DNA of 64,000 nt from Aselliscus stoliczkanus (GCA_033961575.1 CM066732.1:73632687-73696686), one strand, 5' to 3'. Shown: positions 35,611 through 46,912, numbered from the stretch's first letter. Numbers and translations are program-made. The notes: generated by a model not told the origin, from the letters alone.

Positions 35611-37395
35611 TCCATAGAATTCCTAAATACTAACAATGTAATCTCAGAAAAGGAAATGAAAAAAAAAAAATCCCTTTTGCAATTACAATAACAACAACCA
35701 AAAATACCTAGGAATCTAAAACTTAACAAGGATTTGAAAGACCTAAAGACTGAAAACTACAAGACATTAGTAAAAGAAACTGAAGACACAAAGAAATGGA
35801 AGACATTCTGTGTTCATGGATTGAAGAATCAACATAGTTAAAATATCTATATTACCAAAAGCAATATTCAGATTTAATGCAATCCCCATCAAAATCCCAA
35901 TGGCATTTTTTCAAGATATAGAACAAAAAAAATCATCAGATTTGTAGGGAATCACAAAAGACCCAGAATTTGTATGGAATCACAAAAGACAAAGCAATCC
36001 TGAGAAAAAAGAACAAGACCTGAGGTATCGCACTCCCTGACTTCAAAAGTGACAATAATCAAAACAGCATGGTATTGGGCCGGCCGAGTAGCGCGGTAGT
36101 TAAGTACTGGCTTGGGATGCCAGCGACCCTAGTTCAGATCCCACATATGAGGCCCATTAACACTGCCCTCTAAAAAAAAAAAAAAAAGAAAACCACATGG
36201 TACTGACAGAAATATAGACACACAGACCAATGGAACAGAAGTGAGAACCCCCAAATAATCCCATGTATATGTGGGCAAATAATTTTCAACAAAGGAGCCA
36301 AAAACATACAATGGAAAAAGAAGTCCTCCTCAATATATGGTGCTGGGAAAACTGGAAAGCCACGTGCAAAAGAATGAAACTAGGCTGCTGTCACCATATA
36401 CAAAAATTAACCCAAAATAGAAGAGACCTAAACGTAAGACTTGGAACAATAAATTTCACAGAAGAAAGCACGGGTACTAATCTTATGGACCTTGGGTTCA
36501 GAGAAGATTTTATAAATTTGACCTTAAAGGCAAGGGAAGTAAAAGCTAAAATAAATGAATGGGAGTATATCAAACTAAAAAGCTTCTGCACAGCAAAAGA
36601 AACCATCGACAAAACAAAGAGGCAACCAACTGAATGGGAGAAGATATTTGCAAACAACACCTCCGATAAGGGGCTAATATCCAAAACATATAAAAAACTT
36701 AAAAAACTCAACAACAAAAAAACCAAACAATCCAATTAAAAAATAGGCAGAGGGCCTGAACAGATACTTCTCTCAAGAAGACATATAAACGACCAACAGA
36801 TAGATGAAAAAATGCTCAACCTCACTAGCTATTAGGAAAATGCAAATCAAAACCACAATGAGAAACCACCTCACACCTGTTAGAACGGCCATTATCAACA
36901 AGACAAGTTATAATATAACAAGTGTTGGAGAGGTTGTGGGGAAAAAGGAAGCTTCTTACACTGCTGGTGGAAATGTAAATTGGTACAGCCACTATGGAAA
37001 ACAGTATGGACGCTCCTCAAAAAAAATAAGAATAAAAAAAAAAAAGAACAGAATTAACATATGACTCAGCAAGTCCTCTTCTGAGTATCTCCCAAAAAAT
37101 CTGAAAACATTTATCCATATTGATCTATGTACCTCTATGTTCAGTACAGCATTATTCATGGTGACCAAGACATGGAAACAACTGAATTGTCCTTTGATTG
37201 ATGATTGGATAAAGAAGATGTGGTACATATACACAACGAAATATTATTTGGCCATAAGAAAAGATGAAATACTGCCATGTGTGACAACATGGATTGATCT
37301 TGAGATTATCATTTTAGGTGAAATAAGTCAGACAGAAAAAGTTGAGGACAGTATGACTTCACTCACGTGGGATGTAAAACTGAAAGCAACAGAAA
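35611..37395 (+). pseudogene. L1 ORF2 C-terminal remnant
   Basis: Fragments after the RT domain include 36263-36739, a 158-residue frame ([14 protein letters not shown] through [20 protein letters not shown] to [16 protein letters not shown]). Then come 36804-37064 and 37137-37418 (WKQLNCPLIDDWIKKMWYIY, ending near DSMTSLTWDVKL). All are standard C-terminal landmarks of L1 ORF2. A SINE splits the region at 36077 and an approximately 35-bp near-duplication lies at 35938-35992. The frames are out of register. Confidence 0.85.
36077..36190 (+). mobile_element. Short tRNA SINE in L1 ORF2
   Basis: GGGCCGGCCGAGTAGCGCGG head, CCCATTAACACTGCCCTC end, poly-A. The duplication aacagcatggtatt (36063-36076) recurs as aaccacatggtact (36191-36204). 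Confidence 0.93.
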
Positions 37396-37739
37396 TGGCG
37401 TTTGGCATTCCATATTAGGCTCTTTTCCACACAGCCCCCCCCTAGATGCTCATGGGAAATATCAAGGGCAGGATAGGAGACCAGAGACAGTTACCTCAGT
37501 GATACGCATGTGCAGGGTGCATGGGGAAGGGTATTTGCTGCTGCTATGGAAGGGGTAAAAATCCCCCCCCACCCTTGCTCTCCCATCCAGAATCTTCTGT
37601 GAATACAGCAAAAGCCATATTATAGGTAAAAGAGGAGCAGCAAACCCCTCTGGGCATGGGAACATTATTACAGTTTTCTTTATATAGCGTAGCCCTTTTT
37701 TCATTGGCTATGGCGAACAGGTAAAATTTTAAAATCATT
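37396..37739. other. Unassigned segment between two L1 pieces
   Basis: About 340 bp with two C homopolymer runs (37434 and 37563). It may be unique sequence or an unrecognised repeat. Opposed frames here have no support. Confidence 0.35.
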
Positions 37740-38290
37740 TTTTATTTTGAAGTAATTGTAGGCCCACAAGAACTTGCGAGACAGAGTTCCTGTGTAGCCT
37801 TCATTTAGCTTCTCTCAGTGATAACATCATATATGTACAATGGCATATTGTCAAAACCAGAAAATTGACATTGGCACAATGCCATTAGCTCGGAGTAATA
37901 GTTCATTGTGTGGACATTGATCCATTGACCCACTGAAAGATATCTGGCTCCTTTCTAGTTTTGGGCTATCAGAAATAAAGGCTGCCACGCACATTTCTGT
38001 ACATGATTTTTGTGGAGGTAAATTTTCACTTCTCTGGAATAAGACCCAGGAGTGCAATAACTGGGTTATATGGTAAGTACACATTTAACTTTATAAGAAA
38101 CTGGCTAACTGTTTTGCAGAGTGGCTAAATCATTTCATATTTCCACCAGCAGTATATTGCAGATTTGGTGTCTCTGTATCCTGCCAACGTTTCCTGTTGA
38201 GAGCGTATTTTTTATTTAGCCATTCCAACAAGTGTGATGTGGTATCTTACTGGAGTTTTAATGAATGTGGAAATGCAAAACCAGAAATTT
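37740..38290 (-). mobile_element. Old L1 fragment, antisense
   Basis: Carries ggagtgcaataactgggtta, gtttccaccagcagta-type and ccaacaagtgtgatgtggta landmarks of the L1 ORF2 C-terminus/3' region read backwards. Strongly diverged; left edge uncertain. Confidence 0.6.
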
Positions 38291-38829
38291 TAGAAAGTTT
38301 TCAAAATAATAAACTTAATGTGCAAGATTTCTGGGTCCTCCTTGTGTCAAATATTCTGCTTCAGTAACCCTGAAATGGAGTCCAGGAATCTGAATTTAAA
38401 TGTTCATACTGTTTATTCAACTACTTTGCTTCTGGAAATCTATCCTGAAGAAATAACATACAGTCTCAAAATTTAACTCTCTTGTATCCTTTCTCAAAAA
38501 ATTATTAGAGAATATGCTCTATATCAAAATGAAAGAATAAGTCAAATCGGAGAAAAACAGGATCTAGGAAACACACAAATCAACATAGGAAAAACTAAAA
38601 GAATCCACAAAAGGACACTGAAGGTAGGGTTCCTGGTCCAGTCAAGTCCTATAAAGCAATTCATCTGGATCCTCTGGGAAAAAAATTTTTTTTTTCAGAT
38701 TACCTGATATACTTTAATGTATTAATTTATATATCCAGTAGAGAGTATATAGATGTATTAGTGATACACAGTATACAAACAAAAAATCCAGACTACAATT
38801 CTGAGAAGACAAAATATTGAAAAGAAAGG

Positions 38830-38874
<45 letters not shown>

Positions 38875-39430
38875 TTTAAGGACTGTGAAGGGTCTCAGAT
38901 TTTTATCCTACTTGCAAGCTAATTAGCTTGTTAGTTTCATACATGTTGGCAGAAGGCATAAAAATTCTGGGTCACATTCAAAAAAAGCCTGTATTTTTTC
39001 TGGCACAACCAAACAGCATAAGCTTCATGTTTATATAGGTTGTTTCTGTCACCCTCCCCCTGCCCCAACTTCTCTGGGGCAACACAGAGGGAACAAGGTA
39101 AATCCTGCACACAATGGGACTGCATCCCAGCTGAACTCCAAGATTAAGGGAGCCCAATCTATTATAATATGCTGCAAGCAAACCTATCTAATCTTCACCT
39201 TGGAGGGGAGATGTTTTTATTATATTGGATAGGAAACAATACTCTGTTTTAGAGAGAGACAGTTTCTCTATCTTCCATGGCTGTTTGTTAAACAAATATC
39301 CCTTAGAATATAGTTCAGAACAAAGGCCATTAGTGTCTCTGCTAACAAGACATACAGAAATATGAAAAACTCATACAGCTGTCATGCAATATGGTTAATT
39401 TAAGAGTATCACAACCACTATTAATTTTTT
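38291..39430. other. Unassigned intronic sequence with a TG repeat
   Basis: Apart from the TG microsatellite no element is recognised. Two minus-strand frames near 38937-39181 overlap each other and lack features. Confidence 0.35.
38834..38872. repeat. (TG)19 microsatellite
   Basis: Uninterrupted dinucleotide run. Confidence 0.97.
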
Positions 39431-39440
39431 AAAAATTAAG

Positions 39441-39590
39441 GGCCGGTTAAGAGCTCGCTCAAGAGTGCGAGCTGAGCTCTGAGCAACGGCGGTTCGATGC
39501 CAGCCCGAGCTGAGTTGCTGTTGAGCTGCCAACAGGTGGCAGGATGGCTCAGCTAGAAAAAAAACCAAAAAAACAAACAACACACAAAAA
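39441..39590 (+). mobile_element. Head-only copy of the dimeric SINE type
   Basis: GGCCGGTTAAGAGCTCGCTC head, CGGTTCGATGCCAGCC as the B-box region, then GCCAACAGGTGGCAGGATGG. It enters an A-rich tail right after GGCTCAGCT, where other copies continue into a second tRNA module. Flanked by aattaag on both sides. Confidence 0.8.
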
Positions 39591-39598
39591 AAATTAAG

Positions 39599-39717
39599 GG
39601 CCGGCTGAGTGGTGCGGTGGTTAAGCACTGGCTGGGGAAGCCAGTGGCCCTGGTTCAGGTCCCACATATGAGGGCCAGTGACACTGCCCTCAAAGAAAAA
39701 AAAAAAAGAAAAAAAAG
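39599..39717 (+). mobile_element. Short tRNA SINE, tandem to the previous one
   Basis: GGGCCGGCTGAGTGGTGCGG head, GGTTCAGGTCCC, CACTGCCCTC, interrupted poly-A. It sits directly on the tail of the preceding SINE, sharing the aaaaattaag junction sequence. Confidence 0.9.
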
Positions 39718-40797
39718 TAGAATTTAAAATGTCTGAGTACAAATATGTCATTAGATTATGTATTATTTCCTTACATTTTGTTTTGGGTTCAACCTCTTCA
39801 TTTTGAAGATATATAATAATTTGACAAAGATGACATAGTTTGTTAAGGCACAGCAAGAACAAGACACAGGTATCTGACACCTACACCAATGTTCTTTCTA
39901 CCCCACCTCCTGTGGAACCTAAGCATAATGTGTCATACTTTACACACAGATTTTCCATACACTGTATCAATTGTAACAATATCTCTGCTCTCATTAGCTT
40001 ACAAATATGGGAACCAGACTTAGAGAAATTAAGTGACTTACCCAATGTTATACAACTAATAAATGGGAAATTCATGATTTTTAAACTCAAAATTCATTAC
40101 TTCAGTGACCTACGAAAAGTGAATCCAAAGCCATACCCCACAGACAGCAGAAGGGTAACATCATCTGAGCCTATCAAAGGCAGTCCATGAACACGGCTAA
40201 TACTGGAAAATGACTCATAACTCACCGCAATACATGACCTCATAATAAGAAATTATATTATTTACTGTCAAGTACTAAAAGTACTTGTTAACTCAGTCTC
40301 TAAAAAGAGTTTATCCTGCAGTGAACTCTAAACAGCAAAGGACAAAGTAAACAAAATCTCTTCTATCAGTATTTTTAATCCAACGTAAAAAACTAGAATT
40401 ACTGATACTTCATTGTTCAATTCATGAGCAAAGAAACTTCACCACAAAATAGAAATCCTTTTGGAGTTTTAGTTGGGCACAGTTAGTGACTATGAAGACA
40501 ATATTATACCAGAATTCCATGTCCTCCATGCCTTGAACTTAGTAGATACTCAAATTACGGATCACACTGTAGTAAGAGTTCAACAATGTGCTAAATTCCA
40601 AGAGAATAGCAACATGAAAAAGCTATGATCCTGATCCTGTATGCTCAAGACATTTTTCATTTAAGGAAGATGACACATAAGAAATCAACCAATATTATAG
40701 ACAGAATTAGTCAAAACAGAAATAAGATTAGAGGAAATTAAAGAATATGACACATTTAGGAAACTATAAGTAGTGGGAGATGGTTAGAGGTGGTCTT
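39718..40797. other. Unassigned intronic sequence around a MIR
   Basis: No gene recognised. The 116-residue plus-strand frame (39840-40190) reads straight through the MIR and is spurious. Confidence 0.4.
39985..40110 (-). mobile_element. MIR SINE, antisense
   Basis: Reads as reverse MIR: cttagagaaattaagtgact, acccaatgttatacaactaa and the following aaatgggaaattcatgattt stretch. Confidence 0.7.
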
Positions 40798-41239
40798 TTT
40801 TTTTTTTTTAAAGATTTTATTGGGGAATTGGGGGAAGGGAACAGCGTTGGGGAATCAGAAAAGGGGAACAGACAAGTTGCTGTCTTTTTGTTCTTCAGTC
40901 TAGTTGCAGAGGACGTTTCTTCACTGGCCCATGTTGGTATCGTCATTGCGTTCTTCTCGGATGAGGCAGATAGGTCGCCAGCCTCTGGATGTCGCTCACT
41001 GCGGCTATTGGCAGCTCACGCTGGCTGCCGGCCACTCACTGTAGCCTATGGCAGCCCACTGCAGCAGGGGCTGCAGCCTACACTGTCGCCGGGGCTTGCA
41101 CAGCCCAGCTCCAGGTGGAGCTGTTGTTCACCATCTTAGCTGTGGAGGGCAGTGTCACTGGCCCTCATATGTGGGATCCGAACTGGGGCCGCTGGCTTCC
41201 CAAAACCAGCTCTTAACCAATGTGCTACTCGGCCGGCCC
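40798..41239 (-). mobile_element. Long composite tRNA SINE
   Basis: Antisense: aaagattttattggggaatt, the tail unit, complement of the accaacatgggccagtgaag block near 40928, and the head complement ending ggccggccc. The duplication gaggtggtcttt occurs on both sides (about 40787 and 41241). Confidence 0.94.
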
Positions 41240-41439
41240 TGGAGGTGGTCTTTACTAAGACTAGAGAGAGAGAAATGGTTCCAAAAATAAAAAAGAAAGA
41301 AAAGGCAGGCTAAAACTGGTGTGGAGTTCGAAATTCAACATTTAGGAGGTTTGGATTATATTCCATAGACAAAAGAAAGCAACTGAAGATTTTTATTTAT
41401 CTATTATTAAACTCTTGCTCTTAACAGGTACTTCCTCTC

Positions 41440-42178
41440 TGTGTATTTAAAAAATTATTTCTCTGCCCATCAGTAGATGACTGGATTAAGAAACCGTGGT
41501 ACATTTATACAATAGAGTATTACTCCGCTATAAAGAAGAATGAAATCATACCATTTGCAACGATATGGATGGGCCTAGAGACTATTATGTTAAGTGAAAT
41601 AAGTCAGTCGGAGAAAGACAAATACCATATGATCTCACTTATATGTGGAATCTGAAAAACTGAAAGAATGAGCAAAGTAAACAGAAACGGTCTCATAGAT
41701 ATACAGGAAAAACAGGGTTGCTAGTTGGGAGGGGGGTGGGGATGAGGGAAAAGGGGAAGGGATTAGACAGCATAAATAGGTAACTACAGTATTGTCACAG
41801 GGATATGAAAGACAGTTTGGGGAATATAATAATGTAAATATTTTGTGGGGTGTCAGATGGTCACATGTCTTATTAGGGAGACCACTTCATGGATGGAGTA
41901 GAGGCTTGATCACTGCACTGTATACCTGAAGCTGATGTTGTATAATATTGTATGCCAACTGTAATTGAATATATAGATAGTCATGAGATGTGGAGTGTAC
42001 TGTGGAAGGGAGTCAAAGGAATTGTAATAGATATGTAAGATATGGGAGGGAGGAGTGGGCTGGAGAATTGGGGAAGTAGGGTGTCACTTTGAGGGGTAAA
42101 AAGTGTAACTATTGCACTGTGTTGCACACCAGAAGCTAATTTAAAAAAATGTTTATTTCACAATAAAATTAAAAAAAA
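41440..42178 (+). mobile_element. L1 3' end (ORF2 C-terminus plus 3' UTR)
   Basis: Starts in the ORF2 C-terminal region (ctgcccatcagtagatgact) and runs through tatggatgggcctagagact into a 3' UTR with gttgggaggggggtggggat, gtgtcagatggtcacatgtc and ttgtataatattgtatgcca. It ends aataaaattaaaaaaaaa. Its closest relative in the window is the copy at 55927-56986. Confidence 0.88.
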
Positions 42179-42179
42179 A

Positions 42180-43430
42180 TTATTTCTCTTGCTCTCAGTG
42201 TATTTATTATTTCATTATTACTGTTGAGAAGTCAGTCTTTCTAATTGACATTCCTTTGTAAATATGTTTTTTCCCAATGGTTGTTTTTAAGTTTTTCTTC
42301 CAATGTTCTGCAATTTCTTCTAAGGTGCCATACTTAGAATTCATTTGGTATTCCTAGATCTAGGGTTTGAATCATTTGACAATTCTGTGAAACTCTCATG
42401 ATTTCTTTGTATTTTGCCTTTTCCGTTTCCTATATTATTCCTCTAGAGCTCTGAATAGATTTTTTTCTATCTTTTATGTCTTTTAACATCTCTTTTATAT
42501 TTTCCATTTCTTTATCTTCCTGGCTTCCGTTTCCATGCTTGCTTTAGGTCTTCCAGTTTACTAACAATTTCTGAAACTGTGTGGAATCTGCTGTGCAACC
42601 TATTTGCTGTATGATTTTAATTATTTTAATTTCTGTAAGTTCAATCCAGTTTTTCCCCCCAAATTCACTTGATCATCTTTAGTCATTTTCCTTGCTCAAG
42701 CATCTCTTGTAAATATATTACTTAACCACTTGTTATAGTCTGACTGGTAATTAGAATATGTGAACTATTGGTTGAAGCACACGATTCTGCTACCTTATGT
42801 TTTTACTGATTTTTGTAAGAAGTGCCCATTTTTCTTGCGTGCTTTTCATAGCTCTGGGCTTTTGGAATTTCATGAATTTCACATGTTACAGGCCTAATGT
42901 GAAGGCAATTGGCTTTGCTCTAATATCTATGGGCCCCTGCAGGGTAGGGACTACTTCAAATTAAATCCTCAGCTTTTAGAACCACACAAAAAGGAAGAAT
43001 TCAGGCAACCTGTATGGTCCTAAACTACCTGCAAGGAGTCTGTGTATAAATTCTCAGAGATTTTTTTTTTTCCCTCCACAGTCAAGAAAGTCAAGTTACC
43101 TGTTGCCTTACTGTGTGTGAAGGGCTTGGCTCTTGTCCACCTAAACACTAGTGCTGTGGCTGTCTAGGATCCCGGCCTCAGGAGAGTGTATCTCATTACA
43201 GTCTCTGGCTTAAATAGGCTCTGGGCTCTAGTTCTTGTCTGTCTTGTCCCTAAAGCTATTAAAATGCAACCTCAAATTCGCAAGCTTTGACAAATGCACT
43301 CAGGATAGGAGACAGCTGTAGGCAATCGTTTATTTCCCATGTTTTGTTTTTTTTCCCATTTCCACTTTGGTTTAGGCATCTTCAAATTCCTTATCTTCCT
43401 GTCTTCTCAGTAATGTTGCTGTAAAATATT
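42180..43430 (-). mobile_element. Probable antisense L1M fragment
   Basis: T-rich texture and blocks such as tcttttatgtcttttaacatc and cttccagtttactaacaatt resemble antisense L1M. The right half (from about 42960) is less certain. Confidence 0.45.
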
Positions 43431-43433
43431 TTG

Positions 43434-43912
43434 TTTTTTTTTTTAAAGGTTTTACTGGGGAATTGGGGAAAGGGACCAGCCAAGTTGTTGTTCTTCAATC
43501 TTTGTTGTGGAGGGTGCCAGTCGCGATCTGGCTTCCTGTCGGCAGCTCGTGGTCTCTAAGCTCAAGGTGCTTAGTTCAATCTTAGTTGCGGGTGGGCGTG
43601 GCCACCATCCCATGCGGGAGTCGAACCAGCAGCCTTGTTGTTAAGACAGCACACTCTATCCACTGAGCCATCTGGGTGGCAGCTCAGCTCAAGGTGTTGA
43701 GTTCAGTCTTAGTTGCGGGTGGGCATATCCCACCATGAAACAGGCAATCTTTTTGTTACATCAGCTGAGCCATCCTGCCACCTGTTGGCAGCTCAGTGAC
43801 AGCTCAGCTCAGGCGCAGCATCACTGGCTCATGTGGAAATGGAGCCAGTGGCCCTGTTGCTCAGAGCTCGAGCTCTAAGCCAACTCAACCAGCTGAGCCA
43901 CTTGGCCGGCCC
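43434..43912 (-). mobile_element. Long dimeric/trimeric tRNA SINE
   Basis: Antisense copy with two or three tRNA-like modules: complements of GGCTCAGTGGATAGAG near 43650 and of the GCCAACAGGTGGCAGGATGG block near 43770, then the head complement at 43890-43912. The taaaatatt duplication lies at 43422 and 43913. Confidence 0.9.
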
Positions 43913-43924
43913 TAAAATATTCTT

Positions 43925-44868
43925 AAAAATAAATTTTAACCATCCCTTTTCACTGTTTTTATCAGGAGGGTCATTCAGGATATCTTTATTTTCTTACAGG
44001 CCTGAAAGTGCAAGATTTTGAGCAGAAAAGTGTCACCTATCACTTTTATAATGATGGCTAATGTAAGTGTGACAACTGATTAAAAGAGGTGAGAAAATGA
44101 GAACAAAAAAGTTAATTAGGAGGGTACTGTTATAGTCTGGATCATGAGCTTGATATAGGGTAGAGGCAGAATAATAAAAACGGGAGGAAAAACAGAAGGA
44201 AATCACCATTGCAGAACTGACAAAACTAGAAGCTAAGTTGCTTTGTGGTGGGTGAGAGCTTGAAAGGATATGAAGATTATGTTAATTATATTGGCTCATG
44301 TCTAGGAGTATGGTAGTTCCATTAGTTAATAAATGTTAATTGATCGACTTGGAAATGAATAGAAAACTAGTAAGAGTGATTTAAAATACAGGGTACTATT
44401 TCTGTCACCCGAAAAAGAAATTGGCATATAGGTACCTCATGTTCTCACATTCTCACTGACTATGGGGTTCAATGATGCTGAAGGCTGGCTTCTCTTGGCA
44501 TTTCCCTCACGACTATAAAATGGCTGCAGCACTTCCAGGCAGTGGGTAAGTATTTGAGGTAGCAGAAAGGGAAGGAATGGCGCCTCACGCATCTATCCTT
44601 TTGTCAAGAGGACACAAAACATTTTCACAGACACTCCAAGTTCTTCTCCCACCCCTGCTGTAGAATTACTCACATGCCTCATTGGCAAAAAGAAAGGCTT
44701 GAGAATGTGTTTAGCTTCTCTAGGGCTTATAGTAAAGGCAAACAAAGGAGACTATGATTAGGAACGAATGGTAAGTTTTACAGTCAGTAGTGTTTGACAC
44801 ACGTCCTGCTTCTTCCCAAGAAGAGAGCATTAGGGATTTGGTTTCAAACTTGAGTTTAAGGAGACATT
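43925..44868. other. Unassigned sequence, possibly an ancient repeat
   Basis: The stretch 44440-44730 has the feel of an old interspersed repeat that I cannot name. No coding signal. Confidence 0.35.
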
Positions 44869-44882
44869 AAGATATGCAAGTG

Positions 44883-44993
44883 CTGGGCCGGCTGAGTGGC
44901 GCAGTGGTTAAGCGCTGGCTTGGGAAGCCAGTGGCCCCGGTTCGGGTCCCACATATGAGGGCCAGTGACACTGTCCTCAAAAAAAAAAAAAAA
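44883..44993 (+). mobile_element. Short tRNA SINE
   Basis: GGGCCGGCTGAGTGGCGCAG head, A-box region TGGTTAAGCGCTGG, B-box-like GGTTCGGGTCC, poly-A. Perfect 14-bp duplication aagatatgcaagtg (44869-44882, 44994-45007). Little mutated, so recent. Confidence 0.96.
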
Positions 44994-45043
44994 AAGATAT
45001 GCAAGTGGAAAGGCAGACAAGGCAGTCATTAAGACATAAAAGA

Positions 45044-45146
45044 GGGCTGGCCAAGTGGCGCGGTGGTTAAGCGCTGACTTGGGACACCAGCGGCCCCAGT
45101 TTGGGTCCCATATATGAGGGCCAGTGACACTGCCCTCAAAAAAAAA
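45044..45146 (+). mobile_element. Short tRNA SINE
   Basis: GGGCTGGCCAAGTGGCGCGG head and the CACTGCCCTC end. Perfect 13-bp duplication aagacataaaaga (45031-45043, 45147-45159). Only about 50 bp from the previous SINE, same orientation. Confidence 0.96.
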
Positions 45147-45261
45147 AAGACATAAAAGATAAGTGACATTTCAGGCATACATGAAATTAGAAGAGACAAA
45201 GCTACAATAAAAGAAACACCAAAAACTGGCAAGAATGTGTAACAACAGAAACTCTCATTCA

Positions 45262-46155
45262 TTACTGCTCAACTTGACTAGCTATTGGGGAAAAGCAAAT
45301 CAAAACCACAATGAGATACCACCTCACACTTGTTATTGGGTTGTCAGAAAAGTCATGACGTATTTTTTCTATGTTATTTGTTGCAAAAATGCATCATGAC
45401 TTTTCCAACAACCCAACAGAATGGCTATTATCAAAAAGACATGTAATAACAAGTGTTGAAGAGGCTGTGGAGAAAAAGGAACTTTCATACACTGTTGGTG
45501 GGAATGCAGATTGGTGCAGCCACTATGGAAAACCCTATGGAGGCTCCTCAAAAAATTAAGAATACAATTACCATATGACCCAGCAATCCCTCTTCTGGGT
45601 ATCTACCCCCAAAAATCTGAAAACATCTATCCATAAATACATATGTACCACTATTTTTATTGTAGCATTATTAGTGGTGGCCAAGACATGGAAAAAAACA
45701 GTGACCTTCGATAGATCACTGGCTAAAGACGATGTGATACATATATACATATATAATAGAACATTACTCCACGATAAGAAAAGACGAAACACTGTCATTT
45801 GCAACATGGATGGATCTTGAGATTATCATGCTAAGTGAAATAAGTCAGACAGAAAAAGTCAAGAACTGTATGATAATTTCACTCATGTGGGATATAAAAT
45901 TGAAAGCAACAAAGGAATAATACAAAGAAAAAAACAAAAACCCATATACACAGACAACAGTTTAGTGGTTACCAGAGGGTAAGGGGGCAGAAAGGATAGT
46001 AGAAGAGGGAAAGGGGGGTCAAATACATAGTAATGAAAGGAGAATTGACTCTGGGTACTGAACACAATATATAGATGACGTATTACAGAATTGTATATTT
46101 GAAACCTATATAATCTTACTATCCAAGGTTACCCCAATATATTTTAAAAAAAATG
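45262..46155 (+). mobile_element. L1 3' end interrupted by a MITE
   Basis: ORF2 C-terminal region from aaatcaaaaccacaatgag through ccatatgacccagcaatccc to catgtgggatataaaattga, then a 3' UTR (gtattacagaattgtatat). Frames at 45371-45820 give the L1 C-terminal peptides. A MITE splits it at a TA. Confidence 0.88.
45336..45416 (+). mobile_element. 81-bp mariner-type MITE in L1
   Basis: Inverted termini TTGGGTTGTCAGAAAAGTCA and the reverse of tgacttttccaacaacccaa match at most positions. The host L1 word tgttagaatggctatta is split exactly at its TA (45334-45335; right copy mutated to CA), which proves both boundaries. Confidence 0.95.
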
Positions 46156-46400
46156 AAAATTTAAAATTCCAATTTCAGTAAGTATAAAATATATAAAATT
46201 CAGTAATACTTTTCAAGAAAATGTACAATATCTGTATAATACAATCTAAAAATCATTGCTTATGAAATTAGAAAAGACCTAGATAAATGGAGATATGTGC
46301 TATATTTAACAAAAAAATACTTAATATTGTTGTTAAAGAATTAAGTATCCTACTAATGGGACACTCCCAAGTTATTTCTCCAATAAGAATTCTGATTTGG

Positions 46401-46912
46401 GGGGCTACCCGAGTGGCTCAGTTGGTTAAGATTGGTTTACAGAGCGTGCTCTAGGCAACAGGGCCGCCGGTTTGATTCCCACATGGGCCAGTGAACGCTG
46501 CACCCTAGCTGAGCTGTTGCTGAGCTGCCAACAGGTGGCAGGATGGCTCAGCTGGTGTAACAAAAAGATTGCCTGTTCAATGGTGGGCTACACCCACCTG
46601 CAACTAAAAAGACTGAACTCGGCACCTTGAGCTGAGCTGCCGCCCAGATGGCTCAGTGGATAGAGCGTGTACTCTTAACAATAAGGCTGCTGGTTCGACT
46701 CCTGCATGGGATGGTGGCTACACCCACCCGCAACTAAGACTTAACTCAGCACCTTGAGCTTAGAGGCCATGAGCTGCCAACAGGAAGCCAGACAATGACT
46801 GGTGCCCTCCACAACGAAGACTGAAGAACAACTCGGCTGGTCCCCTCCCCCAATTCCCCAACACTGTTCCCCTCCCGCAATTCCCCAATAAAATCTTAAA
46901 AAAAAAAAAAAA
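46401..46912 (+). mobile_element. Long multi-module tRNA SINE
   Basis: Module 1 starts GGGCTACCCGAGTGGCTCAG; a GCCAACAGGTGGCAGGATGG linker follows. Module 2 (about 46640-46710) has GGCTCAGTGGATAGAGCG and TGGTTCGACTCCTG, again A- and B-box-like. The tail has two CCCAATTCCCC units and AATAAAATCTTAAA. A perfect 10-bp duplication tctgatttgg lies at 46391-46400 and 46913-46922. Confidence 0.95.

Larger units (their letters stand above)
30265..37395 (+). mobile_element. Long degenerate LINE-1 with three SINE insertions
   Basis: Plus-strand L1 about 7.1 kb long including insertions. It has a 5' UTR-like GC-richer stretch (30265-31290), ORF1 remnants (31308-32882), an A-rich inter-ORF region with an AAAC run (33214-33262), and ORF2 endonuclease, reverse transcriptase and C-terminal remnants (33440-37395). 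Three SINEs interrupt it. It stops at about 37395, just after the block homologous to 45890 in another L1, so most of the 3' UTR and a poly-A tail are missing. Stops and frameshifts throughout show it is dead. Confidence 0.85.

Noticed and set aside
44883..44993. tRNA genes at the SINE heads
   Set aside because: A- and B-box-like words are present, but the sequences lack a tRNA cloverleaf with anticodon and CCA-ready ends, and they continue into SINE bodies with poly-A and target duplications.
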